Assembly (NCBI RefSeq): GCF_900168195.1
Contig: NZ_FUYX01000011.1
Location: 1-64,000 of the forward strand
Direction: 5' to 3'
DNA length: 64,000 nt
Origin: Allobosea thiooxidans
Lineage (GTDB): Bacteria; Pseudomonadota; Alphaproteobacteria; Rhizobiales; Beijerinckiaceae
Positions 9,798 to 18,183 of the stretch are shown piece after piece. The first letter of the stretch is position 1, and the number at the start of each line of letters is the position of its first letter. The position numbers and the translations under genes are program-made. The notes under the pieces are model-generated. The model saw only the letters and a program-made list of their open reading frames with translations, had not been told where the DNA came from and did no database searches.

Positions 9798-9968
9798 GGC
9801 AATCACTCCTGCTGAAATAACTTCAAGCAATAAAGATGGAAGCAAAACGCGTTCGAACAATGTCGTTCATGAATGAAATTTGACAAGTTTCAAGGAGTCG
9901 TGAGGGCGCCGTGGCTGGGCTCAGCCATGCCGTGGCGGCGAAGTTTCAGCCGTTGTCCGGCGAGGCCC

Positions 9969-10514
9969 TCAAGGGCGCAGCCGCGCCGGATTTCCGACCG
10001 CCGTGCCGCCTGCTGGCACGTCGCGCGTGACCACGCTGCCGGCCCCGATGATCGCGTCGTCGCCGATCGTGACGCCGGGCAGGATGATGGCGCCGCCGCC
10101 GATCCAGACATTGCGGCCGATGCTGACCGGGCGGCCGAATTCGAGCATCTGCCGGCGCTGGGCCGGATCGCGCGGATGATCCGCCGTCAGGATCTGGACG
10201 CCGGGGCCGATCTGCGTGCCGTCGCCGATGGTCACGGCCACGACGTCGAGGATCACGCAGTTGAAGTTCAGGAAGACGCCGTCGCCCAGGCTGATGTTGT
10301 AGCCGTAGTCGCAATGGAAGGGCGGGCGGATGGTGACGTCGCGCCCGACATGGCCGAACGCTTCGTGCAGCAGCGGCAGGCGCTGCTCCGGCGTGGCGCC
10401 GGTCGCGTTGAAGCGCTCCATCCAGGCGCTGATACGGCGGTTGTCGGCGATGAGCTCGGGGCTGTCGGCGCGGTAGAGCTCGCCGGCCAGCATCTTGTCC
10501 TTCTCGCTGCGCAT
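9969..10514 (-). CDS. sugar O-acetyltransferase (Maa/NodL/LacA type)
   Basis: 181 residues from MRSEKDKML. The N-terminal maltose acetyltransferase helix region (KMLAGELYRADSPEL) precedes a left-handed beta-helix of hexapeptide repeats (about 60-175), including TADHPRDPAQRR with the catalytic histidine, IGRNVWIGGGAIILPGVTIGDDAIIGAGSVV and the final GNPARL. It transfers acetyl from acetyl-CoA to a hydroxyl on a sugar or oligosaccharide; the acceptor cannot be named. The frame is open upstream, but that extension is the translated palindromic repeat, so I reject it. Confidence 0.92.
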   Translation of the reverse strand: MRSEKDKMLAGELYRADSPELIADNRRISAWMERFNATGATPEQRLPLLHEAFGHVGRDVTIRPPFHCDYGYNISLGDGVFLNFNCVILDVVAVTIGDGTQIGPGVQILTADHPRDPAQRRQMLEFGRPVSIGRNVWIGGGAIILPGVTIGDDAIIGAGSVVTRDVPAGGTAVGNPARLRP

Positions 10515-10537
10515 CGATGTCCCGAACTCCAATCCAC

Positions 10538-10652
10538 AGCCCTCATCCTGAGGAGCGCTCGCAGAGCGCGTCTCGAAGGATGCTTCAGCAAACTCCGGAG
10601 CTATCTGGAGCATCCTTCGAGAGGCGCTTCGCGGCTCCTCAGGATCAGGGCT
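10538..10652. repeat. palindromic intergenic element, family A copy 1
   Basis: Starts agccctcatcctgaggag, contains gcgtctcgaaggatg and its partner catccttcgagaggcgc, and ends ctcctcaggatcagggct. The outer 18 bases are complementary except for one base. It separates era from the acetyltransferase. Other copies: 14665, 30924, 49676. Confidence 0.9.
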
Positions 10653-10692
10653 CATGAAACAGCAGGTTGAAAACGGATCGGTTTGATGCAGC

Positions 10693-11610
10693 TCAGCCTT
10701 TTCCCTTCGGGAATTCGAGCCCCATCTCGCGATAGCGCTCGGGGTCGTCGCTCCAGTTCTCGCGCACCTTCACGAACAGGAAGAGATGCACCTTGGCCTC
10801 GGCCGCCTCGGCGATCTCGGCGCGGGCCTTCTGGCCGATCGCCTTGATCGTCTGTCCGCCTTCGCCGAGCACGATCTTCCGCTGGCCCTCGCGCTCGACA
10901 TAGATCGTCTGCTCGATCCGGACCGAGCCGTCCGGCTTCTGCTGCCAGCTCTCGGTCTCGACGGTCGAGCGGTAGGGCAATTCGTCATGCAGCCGCTCGA
11001 AGATCTTCTCGCGGGTGATCTCGGCGGCGAGGAAGCGCAGCGGCGCATCCGAGATCTGGTCCTCCGGATAGAGCCAGGGCCCGAGCGGCAGGCGCTTTTC
11101 CAGCCAGGCCAGGATGTCCTTGACGCCGTAGCCGGTCAGCGCCGCGACCATGAAGGTTGCCTCGAACTGCCCCCGTTCGTTCATCTTGGCGGTGATCTCG
11201 AGCAGCTTCTCCTTCGCCACGGTGTCGATCTTGTTGAGGATCAGGAACTTCGGCTGCTTCAGCTCGGCGAGCTTTTCGAGCAGCAGGGTGTTCTCCTCAT
11301 GGTCGAAGCGCGCAACGTCGATCAGCACGCCGATCAGGTCGGCATCGGTCGCCCCGCCCCAGGCGCTTGTCACCATGGCGCGGTCGAGCCGGCGCTTCGG
11401 TGCGAAGATGCCGGGCGTGTCGACGAAGATGATCTGCGCCGTGCCGGACAGTGCGATGCCGCGCACCTGGGTGCGCGTCGTCTGCACCTTGCGCGAGACG
11501 ATCGAGATCTTGGCGCCGACCAGCTGGTTGAGCAGCGTCGACTTGCCGGCGTTGGGCGCGCCGATCAGCGCGACGAAGCCGCAGCGCGTGGATTGATCGG
11601 TCTCAGACAT
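10693..11610 (-). CDS. era: GTPase Era
   Basis: 305 residues. Era binds 16S rRNA and helps mature the 30S subunit. The G1 motif is GAPNAGKST at 17-25, G3 is DTPG at 64-67, and G4 is NKID at 126-129. A C-terminal KH domain (about 200-290) shows REGQRKIVLGEGGQTIKAIG. The start overlaps the end of rnc by 8 bases, so lepB, rnc and era form one tightly coupled minus-strand operon, the usual order in proteobacteria. Confidence 0.97.
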   Translation of the reverse strand: MSETDQSTRCGFVALIGAPNAGKSTLLNQLVGAKISIVSRKVQTTRTQVRGIALSGTAQIIFVDTPGIFAPKRRLDRAMVTSAWGGATDADLIGVLIDVARFDHEENTLLLEKLAELKQPKFLILNKIDTVAKEKLLEITAKMNERGQFEATFMVAALTGYGVKDILAWLEKRLPLGPWLYPEDQISDAPLRFLAAEITREKIFERLHDELPYRSTVETESWQQKPDGSVRIEQTIYVEREGQRKIVLGEGGQTIKAIGQKARAEIAEAAEAKVHLFLFVKVRENWSDDPERYREMGLEFPKGKG

Positions 11611-12334
11611 TGTCGCCTTCCGGATTGTCGTTCCACAGGCCCTCGCGTCTCAGGAAGGCCTCGGCCGCCGCCTGTTCGGCGAGCCGCTTGGAGGGGCCGC
11701 GCGCCTCGGCGTCGGCGAGCCCGGTGATCTTCGCCGCCACGACGAAGACCGGCGCATGGTCCGGCCCCGAACGGGCGCGCTCGCTATAGGTCGGCGTCGG
11801 GTAGCCTCGGCCTTGCGCCCATTCCTGCAGGGCCGTCTTGGCGTCGCGCAGCGGGCGGACCGGCTTCAGCAGCCGCTCGCCGAAGGCGCGCTCGACGAGC
11901 GCGCGGGCCGCCTCGTAGCCGCCATCGATGAAGACGGCGCCGATGATCGCCTCGCAGGCATCGGCCAGGATCGCCTTGTTCTTGCGGGCCCCGCCGAGGA
12001 TCTCGCCGTCGCCGAGGCGCATGTACTGGCCGAGATTCCAGCCCAGCGCCACCTCGGCGCAGCTTTCCTTGCGCACCAGATCGGCGAGGCGCCGGGAGAG
12101 GTTGCCCTCTTCCGCCTGCGGGTATTGCCGGAACAGCAGGTCCGCGATCGACAGGCCGAGCACCCGGTCGCCGAGGAATTCCAGGCGCTGATAGCTCGCC
12201 AGGCGGGATTCCTCGGCGCTCATATGGGTGAGCGCCGTGGCGAGGAGCGTCTTGTCGGTGAAGCGGTGCCCGAGCGTGGCCTCGAGCCGCGCGGTATCCG
12301 GGGCCTTGCGCCCGGCTTCGCTGCCCTTGTTCAC
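11603..12334 (-). CDS. rnc: ribonuclease III
   Basis: 243 residues from a GTG start that overlaps the lepB stop (GTGA). It cleaves double-stranded RNA, including rRNA precursors. The family signature RLEFLGDRVL is at 50-59, and the second acidic pair is D125 and E128 in DACEAIIGAVFIDGG, matching the metal-binding D114 and E117 of the E. coli enzyme. A dsRNA-binding domain follows (about 170-240, ending in KRLAEQAAAEAFLRR). The open frame continues far upstream antisense-like through lepB, but that part is not this protein. Confidence 0.97.
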   Translation of the reverse strand: MNKGSEAGRKAPDTARLEATLGHRFTDKTLLATALTHMSAEESRLASYQRLEFLGDRVLGLSIADLLFRQYPQAEEGNLSRRLADLVRKESCAEVALGWNLGQYMRLGDGEILGGARKNKAILADACEAIIGAVFIDGGYEAARALVERAFGERLLKPVRPLRDAKTALQEWAQGRGYPTPTYSERARSGPDHAPVFVVAAKITGLADAEARGPSKRLAEQAAAEAFLRREGLWNDNPEGDNV

Positions 12335-13095
12335 TTGATGGTGCTGAACAGACGGTTCCAGCGAACCGTGGAGGGCCATTCCCAGATCTTCCAGGCCGAG
12401 GCGCCGTCCTCGATCGAGAAGAAGATGATCTCCGCGCGGCCGACGAAGTTCTCGAACGGCACATAGCCGACGCTGCGGTCGCGCGAATCGAGCGAGTTGT
12501 CGCGGTTGTCGCCCATCATGAAGAAGTGTCCGGGCGGCACGGTGAAGACGGGGGTGTTGTCGAAGGTGCCGGTGTCGCCTTCGCGCTCTATGATCTCGTG
12601 GCTGACGCCGTTCGGCAGCGTCTCGCGATAGCGGATCACCGGGACGCTGCGGCCCCAGTTGTCGGCGGTCATGTAGTCGGCGATGCGCTCGCGCTTCACC
12701 GGCTGGTTGTTGATGTGCAGGATGCCGTCGATCATCTGGAGGCGGTCGCCCGGCAGGCCGATCACGCGCTTGATGTAATCGGTCGAGTTGTCGGTCGGCA
12801 GCTTGAACACGGCGATGTCGCCGCGCTTGGGCTCGGCCGCCCAGATCCGGCCCGAGAACAGCGGCGGGCTGAACGGGATCGAGTGCTTGGAATAGCCGTA
12901 GGTGTATTTCGACACGAACAGGTAATCGCCGATCAGTAGCGTCGGGATCAGCGAGCCCGAGGGGATGTTGAAGGGCTGGAACAGCAGCGTGCGGATGACC
13001 AGCGCGATGAGCAGCGCCTGGACGACGACCTTGATCGTCTCGAGGATGCCGCCTTCTTCCTTGGCCTTGCTCTTGCTGTCGACTTCGTTGGCCAC
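12331..13095 (-). CDS. lepB: signal peptidase I
   Basis: 254 residues. It removes signal peptides from exported proteins at the outer face of the inner membrane. One transmembrane segment is at about 20-39. The nucleophile is S48 in IPSGSLIPTL; a leucine replaces the usual methionine after it. The general base is K109 in DYIKRVIGLPGD, and the third box is GDNRDNSLDSR. It is the first gene of the lepB-rnc-era unit, with rnc starting inside its stop codon. Confidence 0.97.
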   Translation of the reverse strand: MANEVDSKSKAKEEGGILETIKVVVQALLIALVIRTLLFQPFNIPSGSLIPTLLIGDYLFVSKYTYGYSKHSIPFSPPLFSGRIWAAEPKRGDIAVFKLPTDNSTDYIKRVIGLPGDRLQMIDGILHINNQPVKRERIADYMTADNWGRSVPVIRYRETLPNGVSHEIIEREGDTGTFDNTPVFTVPPGHFFMMGDNRDNSLDSRDRSVGYVPFENFVGRAEIIFFSIEDGASAWKIWEWPSTVRWNRLFSTIK

Positions 13096-13335
13096 GCGGG
13101 CGCTCCTGACTGCGATCCAGCGCGCGGTCTAGCCGACTATCGCGTCTGCGACAACGCGCAAGAGCAGTCCGGGGGGATGACGCTGCCGGATGGCGATTAC
13201 ATGACAACAACGATCCCATTCCGGGAAAACGGCAGGAGGAAGGCCGAATTCGCAGGTCGAATACGCGCTGTCATGCGTTGACGATATCGTGTTTCGAGAA
13301 CAGCATTTCTTTTTACGACTTTTGGGGGAATCAGC

Positions 13336-14061
13336 ATGAGCACGAAGAAATATGTCGCCGAGGCCATCGGCACGTTCTGGTTGACGTTTGCGGGTTGCGG
13401 CAGCGCGGTCATCGCTGCGGGTTTTCCGAATGTCGGCATCGGGTTGCTCGGCGTCTCGCTCGCGTTTGGCCTGACGGTGGTGACGATGGCTTATGCGATC
13501 GGCCATATTTCCGGCTGCCATCTCAATCCGGCGGTCACGGTGGGCCTCGCCGCCGGCGGGCGCTTCCCGGGCGGGCAGGTCGTTCCCTACATCGTCGCGC
13601 AGGTGATCGGTGCCGTCGTGGCCGCCGCGCTGCTCTATCTGATCGCGCGTGGGGCGCCGGGCTTCGATCTCGCCAACGGCTTCGCCTCGAACGGCTATGG
13701 CGAGCACTCGCCCGGCAAGTACAACCTTGTCTCGGCCTTCCTCATGGAAGTCGTCATGACGATGATGTTCCTCTTCATCATCATGGGGGCGACCCATGGC
13801 AAGGCGCCCGCCAGCTTCGCGCCGCTCGCCATCGGCTTGGGCCTCGCCCTGATCCATCTCGTCAGCATTCCCGTGACGAACACCTCGGTGAACCCGGCGC
13901 GCAGCACCGGTCCAGCGCTGTTCGTGGGCGGTTGGGCCATTCAGCAGCTCTGGCTGTTCTGGGTGGCGCCGCTCATCGGCGGCGTTCTCGGCGGCGTCGT
14001 CTATCGCTGGCTCAGCGGCGAGGCGCAGGGCGTCGTCAGCGGCACGGCGCCGGCCGAATAA
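13336..14061 (+). CDS. aqpZ: aquaporin Z
   Basis: 241 residues, six transmembrane helices and two half-helices with the NPA boxes (HLNPAVT near 67 and SVNPARSTG near 190). The arginine after the second NPA and the histidine in the fifth helix ([20 protein letters not shown]) are the narrow-filter residues of water-specific channels, so water rather than glycerol is the likely cargo. A gggggaa site precedes the ATG. It lies on the opposite strand between lepB and acpS, which are usually direct neighbours, so it looks like an insertion into that order. It has its own terminator. Confidence 0.95.
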   Translation: MSTKKYVAEAIGTFWLTFAGCGSAVIAAGFPNVGIGLLGVSLAFGLTVVTMAYAIGHISGCHLNPAVTVGLAAGGRFPGGQVVPYIVAQVIGAVVAAALLYLIARGAPGFDLANGFASNGYGEHSPGKYNLVSAFLMEVVMTMMFLFIIMGATHGKAPASFAPLAIGLGLALIHLVSIPVTNTSVNPARSTGPALFVGGWAIQQLWLFWVAPLIGGVLGGVVYRWLSGEAQGVVSGTAPAE

Positions 14062-14104
14062 GACGGGCGACACAGGATGCGGCCGATCAGGCCGCCTCGG
14101 GGAG

Positions 14105-14138
14105 GGCCGGTGCCGCGCAGGCGCCGGCCTTTCTTTTT
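14105..14138 (+). terminator. rho-independent terminator after aqpZ
   Basis: A 10-bp stem (ggccggtgcc / ggcgccggcc, one G-U pair) with a gcgca loop, followed by tttctttttg. Confidence 0.85.
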
Positions 14139-14169
14139 GCGGCGGCGAAGCCGGCGCGCGCTGCTCGGT

Positions 14170-14574
14170 TCAACCGGAGACGGCGCGGGCCTCGATCACG
14201 ACGAAGGCCTGCGCCAAAGGCGGGTCGTCCGTCAGAGAGACATGCACGATCGCCGTGTGGCCGGGCGGCGTCATGGCTGCGAGCCGCTCCGCCGCACCGC
14301 CGGTCAGGCGCATCGTCGGCCGCCCGCCCGGCAGGTTGACGACCTCCATGTCGCGCCAGAAGACGCCGCGGCTCATGCCGGTGCCGAGCGCCTTCGAGCA
14401 GGCCTCCTTGGCGGCGAAGCGGCGGGCATAGGACGCGGCCCGCGTCGCGCGGCGGTCGGATTTCGCCCGCTCGCCATCGGTGAAGACGCGCTGGGTGAAG
14501 CGCTCGCCGAAGCGTTCGAGCGAACGCTCGATCCGGCGGATGTCGCAGAGGTCTGAACCGATGCCGAGGATCAT
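14170..14574 (-). CDS. acpS: holo-[acyl-carrier-protein] synthase
   Basis: 134 residues. It moves the phosphopantetheine arm from CoA to the serine of acyl carrier protein. The metal and substrate residues are D8 in [10 protein letters not shown]57 and K61 in [17 protein letters not shown]. It follows pdxJ on the same strand, the usual partner in proteobacteria, but 205 bases and a palindromic repeat separate the two here. Confidence 0.96.
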   Translation of the reverse strand: MILGIGSDLCDIRRIERSLERFGERFTQRVFTDGERAKSDRRATRAASYARRFAAKEACSKALGTGMSRGVFWRDMEVVNLPGGRPTMRLTGGAAERLAAMTPPGHTAIVHVSLTDDPPLAQAFVVIEARAVSG

Positions 14575-14664
14575 GCCCTGCGATGTAGCGCGCTTTTCGT
14601 CCGACCGGAACCGCTTCCGGGGATAGCAGGCGAAGCCGGCTGCTTAGAAGTTGATTGGAATGTC

Positions 14665-14757
14665 AGCCCTCATCCTGAGGAGTCGCGAAGCGGCGTCTCG
14701 AAGGATGCCCCAGAAGGTTCCAGAGCCCCTGGAACATCCTTCGAGAGGATGAGGGCT
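14665..14757. repeat. palindromic intergenic element, family A copy 2 (right arm shortened)
   Basis: Starts agccctcatcctgagg, carries gcgtctcgaaggatg and catccttcgaga, then joins directly to ggatgagggct. Compared with the copy at 30924 it lacks the stretch with gccgc...ctcctca, so the right arm has an internal deletion. It lies between pdxJ and acpS. Confidence 0.85.
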
Positions 14758-14779
14758 CCATCAATTTCCAAGCAGGATC

Positions 14780-15532
14780 TCAGCGCGTGGCGCCGCGTCC
14801 CTCATCCATGGCCTGGCGCATCCTGCCGATCGCCGCCTCCAGCCCGATGAAGATCGCCTCGCCGATCAGGAAGTGGCCGATGTTGAACTCGACGAAGGCG
14901 GAAACGCCGGCGAGCTGGCGCGCGGTGTCGTAGTCGAGCCCGTGCCCGGCATGGACTTCGAGCCCGAGCTTCGCCGCATAGGCGGCGCCGTTCGCCAGCC
15001 GCTGGAACTCGGCCGCGGCCTTCGCCGTTTCGCCATCCGCGACGGCATGGCACCAGCTGCCGGTATGCAGCTCCACGACGGGGGCGCCGAGCTTGGCGGC
15101 CATGGCGATCGGCGCCTCGTCGGGCTCGATGAAGAGCGAGACGCGGCAGCCGGCCGACCTCAGTTGCGCGATGCGCGGAGCGAGCTGCGCCTCCTGCCCG
15201 ACGACGTCGAGCCCGCCCTCGGTGGTGCGCTCCTCGCGCTTCTCCGGCACAAGGCATGCGGCATGCGGCTTCAGCCGCTTCGCCAGAGCCAGCATCTCGT
15301 CGGTGGCGGCCATCTCGAAATTGAGCGGCTTCGTCAACTCGGCGGCGAGACGCACCATGTCGGCGTCGCGGATATGGCGGCGATCCTCGCGCAGATGGGC
15401 GGTGATGCCGTCGGCGCCGGCGGCGATGGCGCGATGGGCCGCGCGCACCGGATCGGGCAGGGCGCCGCCGCGCGCATTCCTCACCGTGGCGACATGGTCG
15501 ATGTTGACGCCCAGACGCAGCCGTTCGGCCAT
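14780..15532 (-). CDS. pdxJ: pyridoxine 5'-phosphate synthase
   Basis: 250 residues. It joins 1-deoxyxylulose 5-phosphate and 3-amino-2-oxopropyl phosphate to make pyridoxine 5'-phosphate, the last ring-forming step of vitamin B6 synthesis. Family marks: [16 protein letters not shown] at 8-23, [12 protein letters not shown] near 43, [15 protein letters not shown] near 94, [12 protein letters not shown] and a C-terminal [14 protein letters not shown]. An aaaggg site lies upstream of the ATG. It is the promoter-proximal member of the pdxJ-acpS pair. Confidence 0.97.
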   Translation of the reverse strand: MAERLRLGVNIDHVATVRNARGGALPDPVRAAHRAIAAGADGITAHLREDRRHIRDADMVRLAAELTKPLNFEMAATDEMLALAKRLKPHAACLVPEKREERTTEGGLDVVGQEAQLAPRIAQLRSAGCRVSLFIEPDEAPIAMAAKLGAPVVELHTGSWCHAVADGETAKAAAEFQRLANGAAYAAKLGLEVHAGHGLDYDTARQLAGVSAFVEFNIGHFLIGEAIFIGLEAAIGRMRQAMDEGRGATR

Positions 15533-15761
15533 GATGCAAGCCCTTTCGTAGCTACGCCGTGCTTAGACGAAATCGCGCCTTCGGCTCAATGCAGGGATTG
15601 TGATGGCGGCCTCACCAATTGTGATCGGTGCCGGCCGGTAGCGCCGTTTGCGACTCGATAACCCAGAACAGTTGTTTGCCCTTCGTGAAGGTAATCGTAA
15701 CCGGGCTTCTGTAACGTCAAGACTGAGCCGAGTTGAATTTTGGATCGAATGGGCGGGGCCG

Positions 15762-17465
15762 ATGCAACTCCCCTTGAAGAACGCGACCTTCCGGACGGAC
15801 ATCGCGCCTGACCGCCGCGACGCAGGCCAGCCGCCGGAACGGGCGCTGGGACGGGTCATCGCCTGCGACGGCTCGCGTGCCACGATTCTCAGCGCCGTCT
15901 CCACCGGCAACTGGCTGGCGAGCGACGCCTGGGCGATCGGCCGGATGATCTCGATCAATCTCGGCAGCAGCCGCATCGTCGCGCTCGTCTACAAGCTGCA
16001 TGCGGTCGAGGCCGCCTGGAACGATGGCGAGAACCCGATCCAGGTCGAGGTCGAGTTTCTCGGCGAGGTCCAGGAGAGGCCGGACGGCCTCCAGCATTTC
16101 CAGAGCGGCATCACCAATTACCCACCGATCGGCGCCGTCGCCCACCGCATCCGCTCCGGCGATCTCGCCCTGGTGCACGATCTCGGCGACCGTGCCGGGG
16201 TGGAGATCGGCCATGTCACGCAGGATGCCAGCATTGCCGCGACCGTCAGCATCCAGGACATGCTCTCGCGCCATTTTGCGCTCGTCGGCACCACCGGCGT
16301 CGGCAAGTCGAGCGCGGTCGCGCTGCTGCTGCGCCGGGCCGTCGCCACTCGCCCGCGCCTGCGCGTGCTCGTTCTCGATCCGCACAACGAATACTCCATC
16401 GCCTTTCCCGACCTCGCGCTCACCATCGACGGCGAGGCGCTCGACCTGCCGTTCTGGATGTTCAAGCAGGAGGAACTGGCCGACGTCGTCTTTCGCGGCC
16501 GTCCGGCGCTCGACGACGAGCCCGACATCCTGCGCGAGGTCATTGCCGCCGCCCGGGCCCGCTATCGTGTCCCGAACGGCCAGGAACTGGCGCGCGATCT
16601 CGGTTCGAGCCTGCTCAAGCGACCGCTCGATCTCGGTGTCGGCCGTGCCGCCCCCGAGTCGACCCAGGCTGCGAGCATCGACGCCGCGACACCCTATCGC
16701 CTGAAGGATGCCTTCGCCGTCATCGACGAGCTGATTGGCCTGCACGAGCAGCGCTGGCCCCGCCCGGCTCTGCGTTCGCTGAAGGTGCGGCTGGAATCGC
16801 TCCACGCCGATCCGCGCTACCGCTTCATGTTCGGGCGCGCCAACATGTTCGAGACGGTGGCGCCGATCCTCGGCCAGATCTTCCGCGTCCCGATGCATGG
16901 CCGGCCGATCACGGCCTTCCAGCTCGGCGGCCTGCCGGGCGAGGTGGTCAATGCCGTGGCCTCGGTGCTGTCGCGGCTCGCCTTCGAGCTCGCCATGGCG
17001 AGCCAGGGCGCCTGCGAAGTGCTGCTGCTCTGCGAGGAGGCGCATCGTTACGTGCCGTCCGACCCGGCGCTGGGTTTCGCTCCGACCCGCCAGGCGATCG
17101 CGCGCATCGCCAAGGAAGGCCGCAAATACGGCGCCTATCTCGGCGTGGTGACGCAGCGGCCAGGCGAGCTCGATCCGACCATCCTGTCGCAATGCTCCAC
17201 CGTCTTCGCCATGCGGCTCGCCAACGAGCGCGACCAGCAGATCATCCGGTCGGCGATCTCGGACGCCTCCGCCAGCACGATCAATTTCCTGTCCTCGATC
17301 GGCAACCGCGAGGCCATCGCCTTCGGCGAGGGCGTTGCGACGACGATGCGGATGCGCTTTGCCGAGCTCAAGCCGCACGAGCTTCCGGCGATGGGCGGGA
17401 TGCGCGGCGAGGGCGGGCGGCTCGAGCCGACGCTCGACGACATGGTGCGGCGCATGCGCGCCTGA
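15762..17465 (+). CDS. HerA-like ATPase with HAS-barrel (DUF87 family)
   Basis: 567 residues. A HAS-barrel-like beta domain occupies about 25-150, then a FtsK/HerA-type ATPase core with Walker A GTTGVGKSS at 176-184, Walker B-like RVLVLDPHNEY near 200 and a second conserved acidic strand EVLLLCEEAHRYVP near 420. The TQRPGELDPTILSQC segment is the expected sensor/arginine region. Archaeal HerA works with the nuclease NurA in DNA end resection; no NurA gene is next to it here, and bacterial relatives are often standalone or part of defence systems, so the role is unassigned. I start at MQLPLKN; a longer frame runs upstream without a good start. rpoZ follows 174 bases later. Confidence 0.85.
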   Translation: MQLPLKNATFRTDIAPDRRDAGQPPERALGRVIACDGSRATILSAVSTGNWLASDAWAIGRMISINLGSSRIVALVYKLHAVEAAWNDGENPIQVEVEFLGEVQERPDGLQHFQSGITNYPPIGAVAHRIRSGDLALVHDLGDRAGVEIGHVTQDASIAATVSIQDMLSRHFALVGTTGVGKSSAVALLLRRAVATRPRLRVLVLDPHNEYSIAFPDLALTIDGEALDLPFWMFKQEELADVVFRGRPALDDEPDILREVIAAARARYRVPNGQELARDLGSSLLKRPLDLGVGRAAPESTQAASIDAATPYRLKDAFAVIDELIGLHEQRWPRPALRSLKVRLESLHADPRYRFMFGRANMFETVAPILGQIFRVPMHGRPITAFQLGGLPGEVVNAVASVLSRLAFELAMASQGACEVLLLCEEAHRYVPSDPALGFAPTRQAIARIAKEGRKYGAYLGVVTQRPGELDPTILSQCSTVFAMRLANERDQQIIRSAISDASASTINFLSSIGNREAIAFGEGVATTMRMRFAELKPHELPAMGGMRGEGGRLEPTLDDMVRRMRA

Positions 17466-17639
17466 GCCGCACAGCCTCGCTGCCTGCGCCACGCGAGCGC
17501 GAGCGATGCCGAAGGAGTGCGTTGCGCGCCGTCCATCGGCGGCTGGCGCCGCCTGCGATTTTCTTGCATCGCGACGGCTTTCCCTGTAAGGCCCTGCTCA
17601 ATCCATTCCCTTCATCGTCGAGATCGGAAGAAGCCGCCC

Positions 17640-18026
17640 ATGGCTCGCGTTACCGTTGAAGACTGCATCGACAAGGTCGAGAACCGCTTCGAGCTGGTGC
17701 TGCTCGCCAGCCATCGCGCCCGGATGATCGCGTCCGGTTCCTCGATCCTCGTCGCGCGCGACAACGACAAGAACCCTGTCGTCGCGCTGCGCGAGATCGC
17801 CGACGAGAAGCTGAAGCCCGAGGATCTCAAGGAAGACCTGATCCACTCGCTGCAGAAGCATGTCGAGGTCGACGAGCCGGAGCCGGAGACCGTGCCGCTG
17901 CTCGCCAACCCCGCCACGGCCACCTCCGACAGCGACATCCAGTTCGACCGGATGAGCGAAGAGGACCTGCTGCGCGGTCTCGACGGCCTCGTTCCGCCGA
18001 CCGAGAGCGCCGACGACGAGGATTGA
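17640..18026 (+). CDS. rpoZ: RNA polymerase omega subunit
   Basis: 128 residues. Omega helps assemble RNA polymerase and forms part of a ppGpp binding site. The N-terminal [28 protein letters not shown] and the [14 protein letters not shown] segment are the family core; the C-terminal 50 residues are acidic and variable. It is followed by its own terminator and then the (p)ppGpp enzyme, the conserved rpoZ-rsh order. Confidence 0.97.
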   Translation: MARVTVEDCIDKVENRFELVLLASHRARMIASGSSILVARDNDKNPVVALREIADEKLKPEDLKEDLIHSLQKHVEVDEPEPETVPLLANPATATSDSDIQFDRMSEEDLLRGLDGLVPPTESADDED

Positions 18027-18066
18027 TCCTCGGCACGCGTGAATCGATTGTTCACTGTTTGACGCT

Positions 18067-18091
18067 AAAGCCCGGCAGTGCCGGGCTTTTT
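18067..18091 (+). terminator. rho-independent terminator after rpoZ
   Basis: Perfect stem aaagcccggc / gccgggcttt with an agt loop and a T run. It should limit read-through from rpoZ into rsh. Confidence 0.9.
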
Positions 18092-18183
18092 CATGCCCGC
18101 CTTCTGGAAAACGCCTTGCTGCCGCCAATGCCTGTGCAAATATTGATGCGTTGCAACGATCGAGGGACGAGGCAGGGGCCCGC

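Noticed and set aside
13197..13439. Small open frame over the lepB/aqpZ divergent region
   Set aside because: It overlaps the aqpZ start on the opposite strand and has no conserved features.
15717..17492. Minus-strand open frame opposite the HerA-like ATPase gene
   Set aside because: Shadow; the plus strand carries Walker motifs.
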